Below are positions 1 through 5,687 of a DNA stretch of 9,722 nt, piece by piece. The notes beneath the pieces are model-generated. The model was not told where the DNA came from. It saw only the letters and a list, made by a program, of their open reading frames with translations, and searched no databases. This stretch comes from Alphaproteobacteria bacterium (GTDB taxonomy: Bacteria; Pseudomonadota; Alphaproteobacteria; CAAHEQ01; UBA3637): contig JAFYBU010000004.1 of the NCBI GenBank assembly GCA_017540065.1, forward strand, positions 1 to 9,722, written 5' to 3'. Positions within the stretch are counted from its first letter, which is position 1. The number at the start of each line of letters is the position of its first letter. Both the position numbers and the translations under genes were made by a program.

Positions 1-816
1 AGAGAGGATATGAATTTAGGGACCTACGTTCAAACCGCCAGTCGAGCCAGTGGAATTTTATCATACAATTCTTCCACCAGCGGTTTAAACGGATTGATTG
101 CCGGATCATCCAGCGTAAAAGCCGCCGCAACCATCAGAATAAAAGGGAGCGGTTTTATAGAATCTGTTCGTTTTTCCAGCAGTGGATCAGTCGTTTTGGC
201 CAATACACCGGGTTGTACAATTACCGTAAGCGATTTTACTTTCAGCCGAAGCTCTCCTCTCACCCTTTGGTTTGGTTCTTCACAAGATATTAATATTGGT
301 GCAACCGTCACCATTTCCGGTGGCTTTTGCGGCGAAGGGAACTATCACGGAACCGGAGCAATTACATACGGCAACAGATCGGCTACGCAAAACTTTGATA
401 TAGAAATAACGTTGGAAACACCTTTAAGCATTGAAGAAACACAAGGAATGAACTTTGGCACTTTTTTGTCCCCCAACATGGATTCAACCATTGTTTTATC
501 CCCATCCGGAACCTACACAACCACAGGAAATATAGGCTTCGTTGACAGTAATTTAACAGCCGGTGAATTTACCGTGACCGGCATAGGAAGTCGTCAAGTT
601 TCCATCACGCTCCCCGGATCAACGACTTTAAGTAACGGAAGCGGACAAACCATGACCGTCAATTCCTTTACTTCAAATCCTTCTGAAAGTTTCACTCTAA
701 GTGGAACAGGCGTTGGAAAAACACAAACGGTTAAAGTGGGCAGCACTTTGCATGTTAACAAAAATCAAAAGTCGGGCAATTATACGGGAACATATCCCAT
801 TATTGTTTCATATTAA
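1..816 (+). CDS. DUF4402-like secreted protein, two tandem domains, 5' end outside window
   Basis: An ATG at base 10 could open this frame, but it is probably not the start. The codons before it continue as R-E-D, and E-D-M-N-L-G-T-Y lines up with T-Q-G-M-N-F-G-T-F near residue 145, so base 10 falls inside the first of two homologous domains. The repeat is also visible at the domain ends: I-N-I-G-A-T-V near residue 95 followed by G-N-Y-H-G-T-G matches V-K-V-G-S-T-L followed by G-N-Y-T-G-T-Y at the C-terminus. Each unit is about 125-135 residues, rich in Ser, Thr and Gly, and predicted to be beta-strand. The first carries a cysteine pair (PGC and GFC). This pattern fits the DUF4402 family of exported proteins; the signal peptide would lie upstream of the window. 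A spore-coat-U or fimbrial-type beta-sandwich is an alternative. The gene converges on the minus-strand frame ending at 818 with one base between stops, and I see no intrinsic terminator between them. Confidence 0.65.
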   Translation, partial: REDMNLGTYVQTASRASGILSYNSSTSGLNGLIAGSSSVKAAATIRIKGSGFIESVRFSSSGSVVLANTPGCTITVSDFTFSRSSPLTLWFGSSQDINIGATVTISGGFCGEGNYHGTGAITYGNRSATQNFDIEITLETPLSIEETQGMNFGTFLSPNMDSTIVLSPSGTYTTTGNIGFVDSNLTAGEFTVTGIGSRQVSITLPGSTTLSNGSGQTMTVNSFTSNPSESFTLSGTGVGKTQTVKVGSTLHVNKNQKSGNYTGTYPIIVSY

Positions 817-817
817 A

Positions 818-1605
818 TTATTTACGTCCTGCTAATTTTTCCTGACGTTTTAACCATAGATATTCATTCCACTCATACTGAACATCCGACAACAATTCTG
901 GGTGTTTCTTTACAAAAGCTACGGCCGCTTTTACAACCCGTAACCTGTCTCCTTTCGGTGCCGGAATATCCCACGGCAAAACGGAAACTTCCGCACGTTG
1001 CGTTTGAACATTGTAACACACCGTTCCAACCGAAGAAATATGATAGAGATATGTTATGCTGTTTCATATAATCATGATGGGTACACTCCCTGGTAATACC
1101 CAAACTGACTTCAACGGGATACTGACTTTTTGTCCACACAATAACTTCCGGGGAAGCATTTCCTTTTTTTACAACCAAATACCGCATAAGGGTTTTATCT
1201 TTCAACGCCCGTTCTATTACGACTTTCAACACCCGATTTTCGCAAAGTCCTCAATCCCGTTCTTTTGTGTTCAACAACATTGGTTTGAACAACGTTTGGC
1301 GCCGGCGCTTTGGACGGAGCAGTCTTTGAATGATCCACAGTCCGTTCATGCGCGGAAGTATTACTTTTTACAGGATTCTTTACCTTGCAAGGATTGGCAT
1401 CTCTGTATAAATAGCAAAGATCACGTACCGCCATCGCTATCGTCGTTCCGCCCAAAAAAAGGCTGGTAAAACCCAACAAATTACCGGAAGTTTTTTCCAT
1501 CATCAATAAAGGAACCGCCCCTGCTCCGGCCGCTATACTTCCAATTCCGGTAATAGTCATTGTAAGCATCGCGTTTTTGTCAATCCAATCCAATATCTTC
1601 GACAT
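818..1605 (-). pseudogene. membrane-anchored hypothetical protein, broken by three frameshifts
   Basis: The 5' part (1605-1195, 136 residues) has an excellent ribosome site, AAGGAGGT at 1618-1611, five bases before the ATG. It encodes two hydrophobic segments (about residues 13-33 and 43-65) and then a Pro/Lys/Ala-rich linker. Coding-like sequence continues past its stop in other frames: a piece reading N-G-I-E-D-F-A, then E-N-R-V-L-K-V-V-I-E-R-A-L-K-D-K, then V-G-T-V-C-Y-N-V-Q to the stop at 818. Joining them needs three single-base corrections: at the A-run near 1263-1266, near 1240-1245, and between 1030 and 1063. The result would be a protein of about 260 residues: an N-terminal membrane anchor, a flexible linker and a soluble C-terminal domain. 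The 3' pieces have no ribosome sites of their own, which favours one broken gene over three genes. The family is not recognised. Sequencing or assembly error cannot be excluded. The 5' part may still be translated. Confidence 0.6.
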
Positions 1606-1628
1606 TTTATACCTCCTTGTTTATCTTC

Positions 1629-1657
1629 ATTCAAACACAAACAAAGAATTATGTCAA
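1629..1657 (-). promoter_or_regulatory. candidate sigma-70-type promoter for the frameshifted membrane gene
   Basis: Reading the minus strand, a perfect TTGACA (1657-1652) is followed after 17 bases by TTGAAT (1634-1629; 4 of 6 matches to TATAAT). The ATG lies 23 bases beyond the -10 box. The -35 box and spacing are good and the -10 is weak. Confidence 0.4.
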
Positions 1658-1677
1658 TATATTTTCAAGAAATTTTT

Positions 1678-1992
1678 TTACCGCACCAACCGACGCTTCT
1701 TGCGCGTTTTTCCGACACGTTTTTGTGGTTTTTGATAATACGCGGTTAACACGCTCACCGTTATTAAGAAAATCAAATTCATAGAGGCCACAAAAATAAC
1801 CCCTGCTTCTGGGCATTCCAACAAAATATACAGCAAATAACATACGCCAGCCAAAACCCAAGTCAGCCACGATGTAATGCTTAAATCGTCGGCCGATTTG
1901 GTCTTTATTAACTTCACCATTTGCGGAACATAGGCGGCATATTCGCAAACGGTATACAAAAACAAAAGAGATAAAGCAACAACGCTCCTCAT
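1678..1992 (-). CDS. PQ-loop / SemiSWEET-like small membrane protein
   Basis: 104 residues with three hydrophobic helices (about residues 3-24, 40-58 and 63-85) and a strongly basic C-terminal tail. A proline-glutamine pair (Y-V-P-Q-M at about residues 21-25) sits at the end of helix 1, followed by K-T-K-S-A-D-D-L-S and S-W. This is the arrangement of the PQ-loop/MtN3 superfamily, and three helices with one PQ motif is the size of a bacterial SemiSWEET half-transporter, which works as a dimer. Family members move sugars or other small solutes across the inner membrane; the substrate here cannot be read from sequence. A purine-rich stretch (GGAGAGGGAAG) precedes the ATG. A divergent gene starts 174 bases away. 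I prefer this frame to the overlapping minus-strand frame at 1649-1948 because it alone shows a coherent family pattern. Confidence in the superfamily is good, in transport function moderate. Confidence 0.75.
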   Translation of the reverse strand: MRSVVALSLLFLYTVCEYAAYVPQMVKLIKTKSADDLSITSWLTWVLAGVCYLLYILLECPEAGVIFVASMNLIFLITVSVLTAYYQKPQKRVGKTRKKRRLVR

Positions 1993-2024
1993 TTTTCTTC
2001 CCTCTCCGCGGATTTACATACCAA

Positions 2025-2053
2025 AGTCTATTTCTTTAACGGCAAAATGTCAA
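2025..2053 (-). promoter_or_regulatory. promoter of the PQ-loop gene
   Basis: On the minus strand TTGACA (2053-2048), a 17-base spacer and TAGACT (2030-2025) lie 32 bases upstream of the ATG at 1992. It diverges from the plus-strand promoter at 2104-2132. Confidence 0.5.
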
Positions 2054-2061
2054 GCCAAAAC

Positions 2062-2089
2062 CCGCACAAACGCCCCCATACCGCACAAA
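2062..2089 (+). repeat. direct repeat CCGCACAAA, 19-base period, between divergent promoters
   Basis: CCGCACAAA occurs at 2062-2070 and again at 2081-2089, between the two divergent promoters. A longer form, CCGCACAAAATAA, occurs at 2081-2093 and again at 2221-2233 inside the signal-peptide region of the next gene. It could be a regulator site or a trace of local duplication; the sequence alone does not decide. Confidence 0.35.
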
Positions 2090-2103
2090 ATAAAAATTTA
2101 ATA

Positions 2104-2132
2104 TTGACAAATGTATTTTTTTTAATTAAACT
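2104..2132 (+). promoter_or_regulatory. promoter of the small secreted protein
   Basis: A perfect TTGACA (2104-2109), 17 bases, then TAAACT (2127-2132; 4 of 6 matches). The ATG is at 2166, preceded by an AAGGAGA ribosome site. Confidence 0.45.
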
Positions 2133-2165
2133 GAAGATGGTCTTGTATAAGAAAAGGAGATTAAA

Positions 2166-2555
2166 ATGAAAAAAAATTACTTTGTCCTGTTCCTCTTGCT
2201 TGGTTTTTCCTGTGCGGTTTCCGCACAAAATAATGTCTTTTGTGAAAATAAAGACACCGCTTCCGAAGAATGTGTTGCAGTTGCTCAAAAGATGTATCAA
2301 GTACGCATGAGCCGCGTTGCTGGCAGACATGCAAAAACAAGAAAGGAAGAGGGGAAAGACCCTGAAAAAAAACAAGCTATGTACCTTGCAACGCACTCCC
2401 AACCCGCAGATAAATTCAACGAAGCATTCAAAGCATGCGGGGAAGGTTCTAAAACTCAAGATGATGCCAAAAGGTGCTTAGAACGAAAATTAAGAGGGGC
2501 TCCGAAAAAGGCCGGGAAAAAGGCCGCTCATCCAACAAAAAATAAAAACGTGTAA
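2166..2555 (+). CDS. small secreted four-cysteine protein with basic tail
   Basis: 129 residues. Residues 1-20 form a textbook Sec signal peptide: M-K-K, a hydrophobic core, then V-S-A before Gln21 as a signal-peptidase I site. The cysteine at residue 16 is not in a lipobox context. The mature protein has four cysteines in two groups (C26 and C36; K-A-C-G-E-G and R-C-L-E-R-K near residues 91 and 104), which could form two disulphides in the periplasm. Between them are charged, probably helical stretches, and the last 22 or so residues are Lys/Ala-rich and basic. The start has an AAGGAGA ribosome site and a strong terminator follows the stop, so the gene looks monocistronic. No family is recognised. 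The basic tail could bind nucleic acid, lipid A or peptidoglycan, but that is speculation. Confidence 0.7.
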   Translation: MKKNYFVLFLLLGFSCAVSAQNNVFCENKDTASEECVAVAQKMYQVRMSRVAGRHAKTRKEEGKDPEKKQAMYLATHSQPADKFNEAFKACGEGSKTQDDAKRCLERKLRGAPKKAGKKAAHPTKNKNV

Positions 2556-2573
2556 CTTGTTTTGTTAATTTAC

Positions 2574-2603
2574 AAAAGTCGCCCTTTCCTGGGCGGCTTT
2601 TTT
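2574..2603 (+). terminator. strong intrinsic terminator after the secreted protein gene
   Basis: AAAAGTCGCCC pairs with GGGCGGCTTTT around a six-base loop (TTTCCT) and ends in a T-run. It lies 18 bases after the stop. The A-run plus GTCGCC half closely resembles the hairpins at 3168 and 5882, so it may be part of the same repeat family. Confidence 0.9.
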
Positions 2604-2636
2604 ATCAGGAAAAGGCTGTCTGATACCACACGGATT
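2574..2636 (+). repeat. possible partial fourth copy of the tRNA-flank repeat
   Basis: An AAAAGTCGCC hairpin is followed by an inverted repeat TATCAG (2603-2608)/CTGATA (2620-2625) and then CACACGGATT (2627-2636). The order hairpin then ACACGGAYT mirrors the end of copies 1 and 2, but the tRNA-like piece between is absent. Confidence 0.35.
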
Positions 2637-2644
2637 GAAAGATG

Positions 2645-2673
2645 TTGCAATATACTTTTTAAGATAGTAAAAT
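2645..2673 (+). promoter_or_regulatory. promoter of the two-helix membrane protein
   Basis: TTGCAA (2645-2650), 17 bases, TAAAAT (2668-2673; 5 of 6 matches to TATAAT). The ATG at 2694 follows with GGAA upstream as a modest ribosome site. Confidence 0.55.
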
Positions 2674-2693
2674 AACAAGGAACAGGAAATCAA

Positions 2694-2927
2694 ATGAAAA
2701 GAATGCCAACTAAGTTATTATCAACTTTAATCTTTATTGTAATAATGACCCCTACAATGACTTTTTTTGCCATCAAAACAGATGAGATGGTTGAATTATA
2801 TGGAGAAAAAATTAAATACCTTTTCAAATCAATTTTAGTCATCTTGGTTTTCTTGTGGATTTTTCTAGATTACTACTTTGTGGATGCCAGATTTTCTCTT
2901 AAAAGGAACAAAAAAGAGAACAATTAA
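2694..2927 (+). CDS. small two-helix inner-membrane protein, unknown
   Basis: 77 residues with two hydrophobic segments (about residues 8-27 and 43-63), joined by a short charged loop (K-T-D-E-M-V-E-L-Y-G-E-K) and ending in a basic tail (L-K-R-N-K-K-E-N-N). The first segment is interrupted by T-P-T-M and could be a signal anchor. By the positive-inside rule both ends would be cytoplasmic. A ribosome site (AGGAA) is weak but well placed. The gene has its own promoter and is followed by a hairpin terminator that also begins repeat copy 1. It is AT-rich, like the other accessory genes here. I recognise no family. Its size and topology would fit a small accessory membrane protein or a holin- or toxin-like peptide, but nothing specific supports those. 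Confidence 0.5.
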   Translation: MKRMPTKLLSTLIFIVIMTPTMTFFAIKTDEMVELYGEKIKYLFKSILVILVFLWIFLDYYFVDARFSLKRNKKENN

Positions 2928-2950
2928 ATTCATGAAATAGCTCTCCATTA

Positions 2951-2978
2951 TTTTGGGGGAAGACACTCCAGAATTTTT
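2951..2978 (+). terminator. terminator of the two-helix protein gene; left edge of repeat copy 1
   Basis: TTTTGGGG pairs with CTCCAGAA (eight pairs, two of them G-U) around GAAGACA, followed by five T. CCAGAATTTTTAT is identical to the terminator at 4350-4362. Confidence 0.65.
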
Positions 2979-3120
2979 ATGCGGATATCTTTGTGAATAT
3001 GAGGCTTGTATTTTTGTAAATTGTGGCAAACACGGTTCTTTTTCCCAAAAAGAAAGAGGTTGCTATTGCGCTGACGGTTGGACAGGACGTTATTGCGATG
3101 AAAAAATCGAAGAAAAATAA
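2953..3120 (+). pseudogene. EGF-like domain fragment, no good start
   Basis: A short open frame with seven cysteines in about 40 residues. Bases 3061-3096 encode C-Y-C-A-D-G-W-T-G-R-Y-C, an exact fit to the EGF_1 pattern C-x-C-x2-{V}-x2-G-{C}-x-C, preceded by N-C-G-K-H-G, another EGF-like feature. The usual third cysteine after H-G is missing. The only start inside the open frame is a TTG at 2953 with no ribosome site. Upstream in frame an ATG at 2932 reads Met-Lys-stop and then Leu-Ser-Ile-Ile-Leu, which looks like a signal-peptide start cut by a nonsense codon. The frame overlaps the terminator at 2951-2978. It is most likely a remnant of a secreted EGF-repeat protein, because EGF domains need an oxidising compartment and no export signal is visible. 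Confidence 0.5.
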
Positions 3121-3163
3121 ACAAAGACCACATTAACACGGATTTGCATATCATTTCAAAAAC

Positions 3164-3189
3164 AAAAAAGTCGCCATTTCTGACGACTT
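3164..3189 (-). terminator. orphan minus-strand terminator in repeat copy 1
   Basis: On the minus strand AAGTCGTC pairs with GGCGACTT (one G-U pair) and runs into six T. The plus strand would have a C-A mismatch at that place, so it folds best as minus-strand RNA. No minus-strand gene lies just upstream. It corresponds to the tRNA-Tyr terminator at 5879-5903. Confidence 0.55.
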
Positions 3190-3257
3190 ATTCGAACTGG
3201 TGGAGGAGGTCTTGCATGACACGGACTAAAAAAATCATATTAAATTGCATTTTTATG

Positions 3258-3286
3258 TTGCAAAAAGGATTTCGTTTTGCTAGTTT
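3258..3286 (+). promoter_or_regulatory. weak candidate promoter of the coiled-coil gene
   Basis: TTGCAA (3258-3263), 17 bases, TAGTTT (3281-3286). The phrase ATGTTGCAA is shared with the promoter at 2645, which is the main support; the -10 box is poor. Confidence 0.3.
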
Positions 3287-3319
3287 AAATTCAGAAAAAC
3301 CTAAATGAAAGGAAATAAA

Positions 3320-4300
3320 ATGGGAATTTTTTCAGATATGTGGGATGCTTTAACAGGAAAAGTAGCAAAAGAACGAAAAAAAGCCGAAGAAGCAAACAAT
3401 ACGTTACAACAAGAATTGGCGGAATTGCGTGCAGAAAATGCCAAGTTAGAAGCGGAAAAGAGGGGCTTGACCCAAAAGAATGAAGCTCAGCGCCAAGCAC
3501 ATGTTCAAGGGGTTAAAAATGCTTTTGAAGGTGGAAAACGCTTGGGAAGAAAAGAAACAGAATCTCGTTTAACCCATGAAGGCTGGATGGCCAGAAACAA
3601 AGGAAATGATTTATCTAAACAGAAACAAATGGCTAAATTTTTAGCTCATTTGGCAAATGATGAAATTTTACCCCAAGATGAAAACAAAGCCCTTTTAACC
3701 CTGTCAAATTTTATGAAATCTGATTCGGTGGATATTATGGAAGATGGTGAAGGTAATCGTTTATTAGAAAGTTTTATACATCGTTTTTCTGACAAATCCT
3801 TATCAAAAGAACAGGAAAATTTTTATCGGAAAGCTTTTAAGATTATGTTAAATGCGAAAGGAAAAGATGGTCCAAAGGCGGATATTACAACCGGCTTAGT
3901 CAAAGGTCCGTTGATTGGTTATTTTGTTAAGTATGCTTCGCTTAGACCTTTTTTAAAAACAGCAATCGATAGTGCCGCCTTTAACCCAGAAAAATTTGAT
4001 GGCAATCATTATTTGAGGGTGGTACATAGTACCATGAATGGTCGTGAGATACTTGACGCGGTTGAACCTGTTTTTATGCGGGGATGTAAACCGACGGGAA
4101 AATATTGGCAAGACTATTACGACGAATTAAAAGCTGAAGGCAGATTAAAAGATCCACCCAAACGGATAGATGATAAATTGCAACAACGTTTGAATAGAAT
4201 GTCTCCTCGCGAACTTCTAGAAACCTTAAAAAAAGGTATTACTAATGGTGAGATTGTAGTAAAGAAAGCTACATCCAAACGAAAAGGAAAAGGTGAATAA
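3320..4300 (+). CDS. coiled-coil orphan protein, repeat-flanked cargo
   Basis: 326 residues. The start is placed at 3320 rather than the ATG at 3305: AAAGGAA lies between them at the right distance for 3320, and nothing resembling a ribosome site precedes 3305. Residues 1-13 (M-G-I-F-S-D-M-W-D-A-L-T-G) form a short amphipathic head. Residues 14-60 form a strongly predicted coiled coil rich in Glu, Lys, Ala and Leu. The rest is mostly helical and charged, including K-Q-K-Q-M-A-K-F-L-A-H-L (100-111), a segment at 186-216 (P-K-A-D-I-T-T-G-L-V-K-G-P-L-I-G-Y) and G-K-Y-W-Q-D-Y-Y-D-E-L (260-270). The tail is basic (K-K-A-T-S-K-R-K-G-K-G-E). There is no signal peptide or membrane helix, so it is probably cytoplasmic. 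No catalytic motif or known family is recognised. It is a single-gene unit between repeat copies 1 and 2, with its own terminator at 4327. Confidence 0.75.
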   Translation: MGIFSDMWDALTGKVAKERKKAEEANNTLQQELAELRAENAKLEAEKRGLTQKNEAQRQAHVQGVKNAFEGGKRLGRKETESRLTHEGWMARNKGNDLSKQKQMAKFLAHLANDEILPQDENKALLTLSNFMKSDSVDIMEDGEGNRLLESFIHRFSDKSLSKEQENFYRKAFKIMLNAKGKDGPKADITTGLVKGPLIGYFVKYASLRPFLKTAIDSAAFNPEKFDGNHYLRVVHSTMNGREILDAVEPVFMRGCKPTGKYWQDYYDELKAEGRLKDPPKRIDDKLQQRLNRMSPRELLETLKKGITNGEIVVKKATSKRKGKGE

Positions 4301-4326
4301 AAAGTTTCTTTTTTAACCTTTACATT

Positions 4327-4360
4327 TTCTGGGGTGTTTTTAGGGCATCCCAGAATTTTT
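4327..4360 (+). terminator. terminator of the coiled-coil gene; left edge of repeat copy 2
   Basis: TTCTGGGGTG pairs with CATCCCAGAA (ten pairs, one G-U) around a nine-base loop, followed by five T, 26 bases after the stop. Confidence 0.85.
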
Positions 4361-4392
4361 ATATTGATAAATAAGGATTTTTCAGATTGTGA

Positions 4393-4443
4393 AGTCCGTG
4401 TGGGTGGAAAATTTGATGATTTTTTGTCGATTGCACACGGACT
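4393..4443. repeat. long inverted repeat in copy 2
   Basis: AGTCCGTGTG and CACACGGACT are perfect ten-base arms separated by 31 bases. The arms are conserved in copy 3 while the interior differs, suggesting that the structure or the arm sequence itself matters. Confidence 0.75.
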
Positions 4444-4467
4444 CGCATATGTGTTTGGAAACAAAAG

Positions 4468-4491
4468 AAAAAAGCGTCCTTTTCGGACGCT
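4468..4491 (-). terminator. terminator serving the FkbM methyltransferase gene
   Basis: On the minus strand AGCGTCC pairs with GGACGCT around a five-base loop and runs into T6. It lies 88 bases past the methyltransferase stop. The stem sequence differs from the GTCGCC stems of copies 1 and 3 but both sides have changed together, keeping the pairing. Confidence 0.8.
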
Positions 4492-4578
4492 ATCCAAGAA
4501 CTGGTGGAGGAGGTCTTGCATAGTACGGACCAATTTTTTGTTAAGGTTAAAAAACTAAAATTTAAAAAGAACAGAAAA

Positions 4579-5655
4579 TCATTTTTCAATTTCAGCAATT
4601 AACATCGTTTCTAATAACACATTGCCATCAACGGGTTTTACAACTTTGAACTTATATCCCAAATTCCAAGATTCGATCATTGGTTTAATCTTAAAAAAGT
4701 CATCAGCACAATGATAAATACTGATTAATAAAGTGGGTTTTTGCCTTTTAATTGTTTTTTCAGCCCCTCTCAAAAACGGTTGTTCAAAACCTTCCAAATC
4801 CGATTTAATTAAACCAACATTTAAGTTGTGTTCTTCAACATAACTATCCAGTGTAATTAACTGTATATTTTCTTTTCTTTTAGTACTAATCGTTTCAAAT
4901 AAGCCACTGGCAGATCCATCAAAAAATATTTGTTTTTCCTCTTTTTTATCTCCTAAGCCAATATTAACAGGAATAACGTTTTTTTTATTGTTTAACTTCA
5001 AAGTCTTCAACATTATTTCATAATTTTCCTTTGTCGGTTCAAAGCTGTAAACATTTTTACTGGTATAATCAGAAAAAATAATTGCACTATCACCAATAAA
5101 TCCACCAGCATCTATAATATCCTTGTCTTTAAAATAATCTTTATTCGTATTTTCAATTTCGTGCTTATCTCTGAAAACACAAACTTCAAAATGATTTATC
5201 GGCAAGAAATAATTATGGTATGCATAACAGTTATCATTAAGTCGTAAAATACAATTCCAAAAAGTTTGTGGTAACCTTTTGATAATTTCTATTTCATCGT
5301 TATCAAAAAGATCATATACTACTCCTTCATGATTTTTCGACACAGCTATTCTTCCTAAAATTTTATTGATGATTGTTATACTTTGATCATCAAGATTGGC
5401 TATTAATTTTTTATAACACTCTTCATAATTCAACTTTTCTAACTCTGAAAGAAATTTATCTAAACAACTCCTATTCCAATCATTTTTTATGTAAGATACG
5501 GGAACAGAAACTTTCCATAGCACAGATTCAATTTGCGCACGTAACTGGGTTAAAGTATTAGAAAAATCAATCTGTGCATTATTAATATGATCAACCCGAG
5601 TACAAAGCCTGTTCAATCCCTTCAAAATATCTGGTAATAAAAAATCTTTTTCCAT
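4579..5655 (-). CDS. FkbM-family SAM-dependent methyltransferase with N-terminal extension
   Basis: 358 residues. The C-terminal half (about 178-358) is an FkbM/Methyltransf_21 domain: D-A-G-G-F-I-G-D-S at 182-190 is the SAM-binding loop, S-F-E-P at 204-207 carries the acidic residue that binds the SAM ribose, T-L-D at 268-270 and K-S-D-L-E-G-F-E at 284-291 are typical family motifs, followed by P-T-L-L-I-S-I-Y-H. These enzymes usually O-methylate sugars in surface glycans or natural products; the substrate here is unknown. Residues 1-175 match nothing I recognise: about 10-50 could form a coiled coil and 60-130 are helical. AAAGGAAAG precedes the ATG and a good promoter lies upstream. No glycosyltransferase or glycan-export gene is next to it, so it is isolated from any visible pathway. 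It looks more AT-rich than rpoC/rpoH, which would fit transfer. It sits between repeat copies 2 and 3. Confidence 0.85.
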   Translation of the reverse strand: MEKDFLLPDILKGLNRLCTRVDHINNAQIDFSNTLTQLRAQIESVLWKVSVPVSYIKNDWNRSCLDKFLSELEKLNYEECYKKLIANLDDQSITIINKILGRIAVSKNHEGVVYDLFDNDEIEIIKRLPQTFWNCILRLNDNCYAYHNYFLPINHFEVCVFRDKHEIENTNKDYFKDKDIIDAGGFIGDSAIIFSDYTSKNVYSFEPTKENYEIMLKTLKLNNKKNVIPVNIGLGDKKEEKQIFFDGSASGLFETISTKRKENIQLITLDSYVEEHNLNVGLIKSDLEGFEQPFLRGAEKTIKRQKPTLLISIYHCADDFFKIKPMIESWNLGYKFKVVKPVDGNVLLETMLIAEIEK

Positions 5656-5687
5656 TTTCTTTCCTTTCTACTCAAATTTTATATTTT

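Larger units (their letters stand above)
2951..3227 (+). repeat. tRNA-flank repeat, copy 1
   Basis: This is the first of three diverged direct copies. The terminator-like left edge matches copy 2. The right half from ACACGGATT (3136) through GCATAT, an A-rich tract, the hairpin at 3168-3189 and the tRNA-like block at 3194-3217 aligns base by base with copy 2. GAACTGGTGGAGGAGGTC plus the next six bases (24 in all) are identical in copies 1 and 2. The middle is replaced by the EGF-like reading frame. It occupies most of the gene-poor stretch 2928-3319. Confidence 0.7.
4327..4531 (+). repeat. tRNA-flank repeat, copy 2
   Basis: The order of parts is a terminator, ATATTGAT, AGGATTTTTC, the inverted repeat AGTCCGTGTG (4393-4402)/CACACGGACT (4434-4443), GCATAT, AAACAAAAGAAAAA, a minus-strand hairpin (4473-4491), then AACTGGTGGAGGAGG (4499-4513) and a degenerate ACACGGACT (4523-4531). 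It aligns with copy 3 over its whole length up to the tRNA end, and with copy 1 at both ends. Confidence 0.8.

Noticed and set aside
1195..1270. Programmed ribosomal frameshift in the membrane gene.
   Set aside because: Three separate shifts would be needed and no slippery heptamer with a downstream structure was seen; decay or sequencing error is simpler.
1056..1469. Plus-strand 137-residue frame.
   Set aside because: It is antisense to the frameshifted membrane gene, with no ribosome site or recognisable domain.
1649..1948. Minus-strand 99-residue frame overlapping the PQ-loop gene.
   Set aside because: It is a shadow frame; the PQ-loop frame has the family motif, three helices, a ribosome site and a promoter.
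3305..3319. ATG at 3305 as the start of the coiled-coil gene.
   Set aside because: No ribosome site precedes it, whereas AAAGGAA between 3305 and 3320 is correctly spaced for the ATG at 3320.
4117..4533. Minus-strand frames running through the 3' end of the coiled-coil gene and repeat copy 2.
   Set aside because: No ribosome site, Ser/Phe/Lys-rich shadow composition, and they run through two terminator hairpins. The peptide similarity to the minus-strand frame at 2948-3154 comes from the DNA repeat itself.
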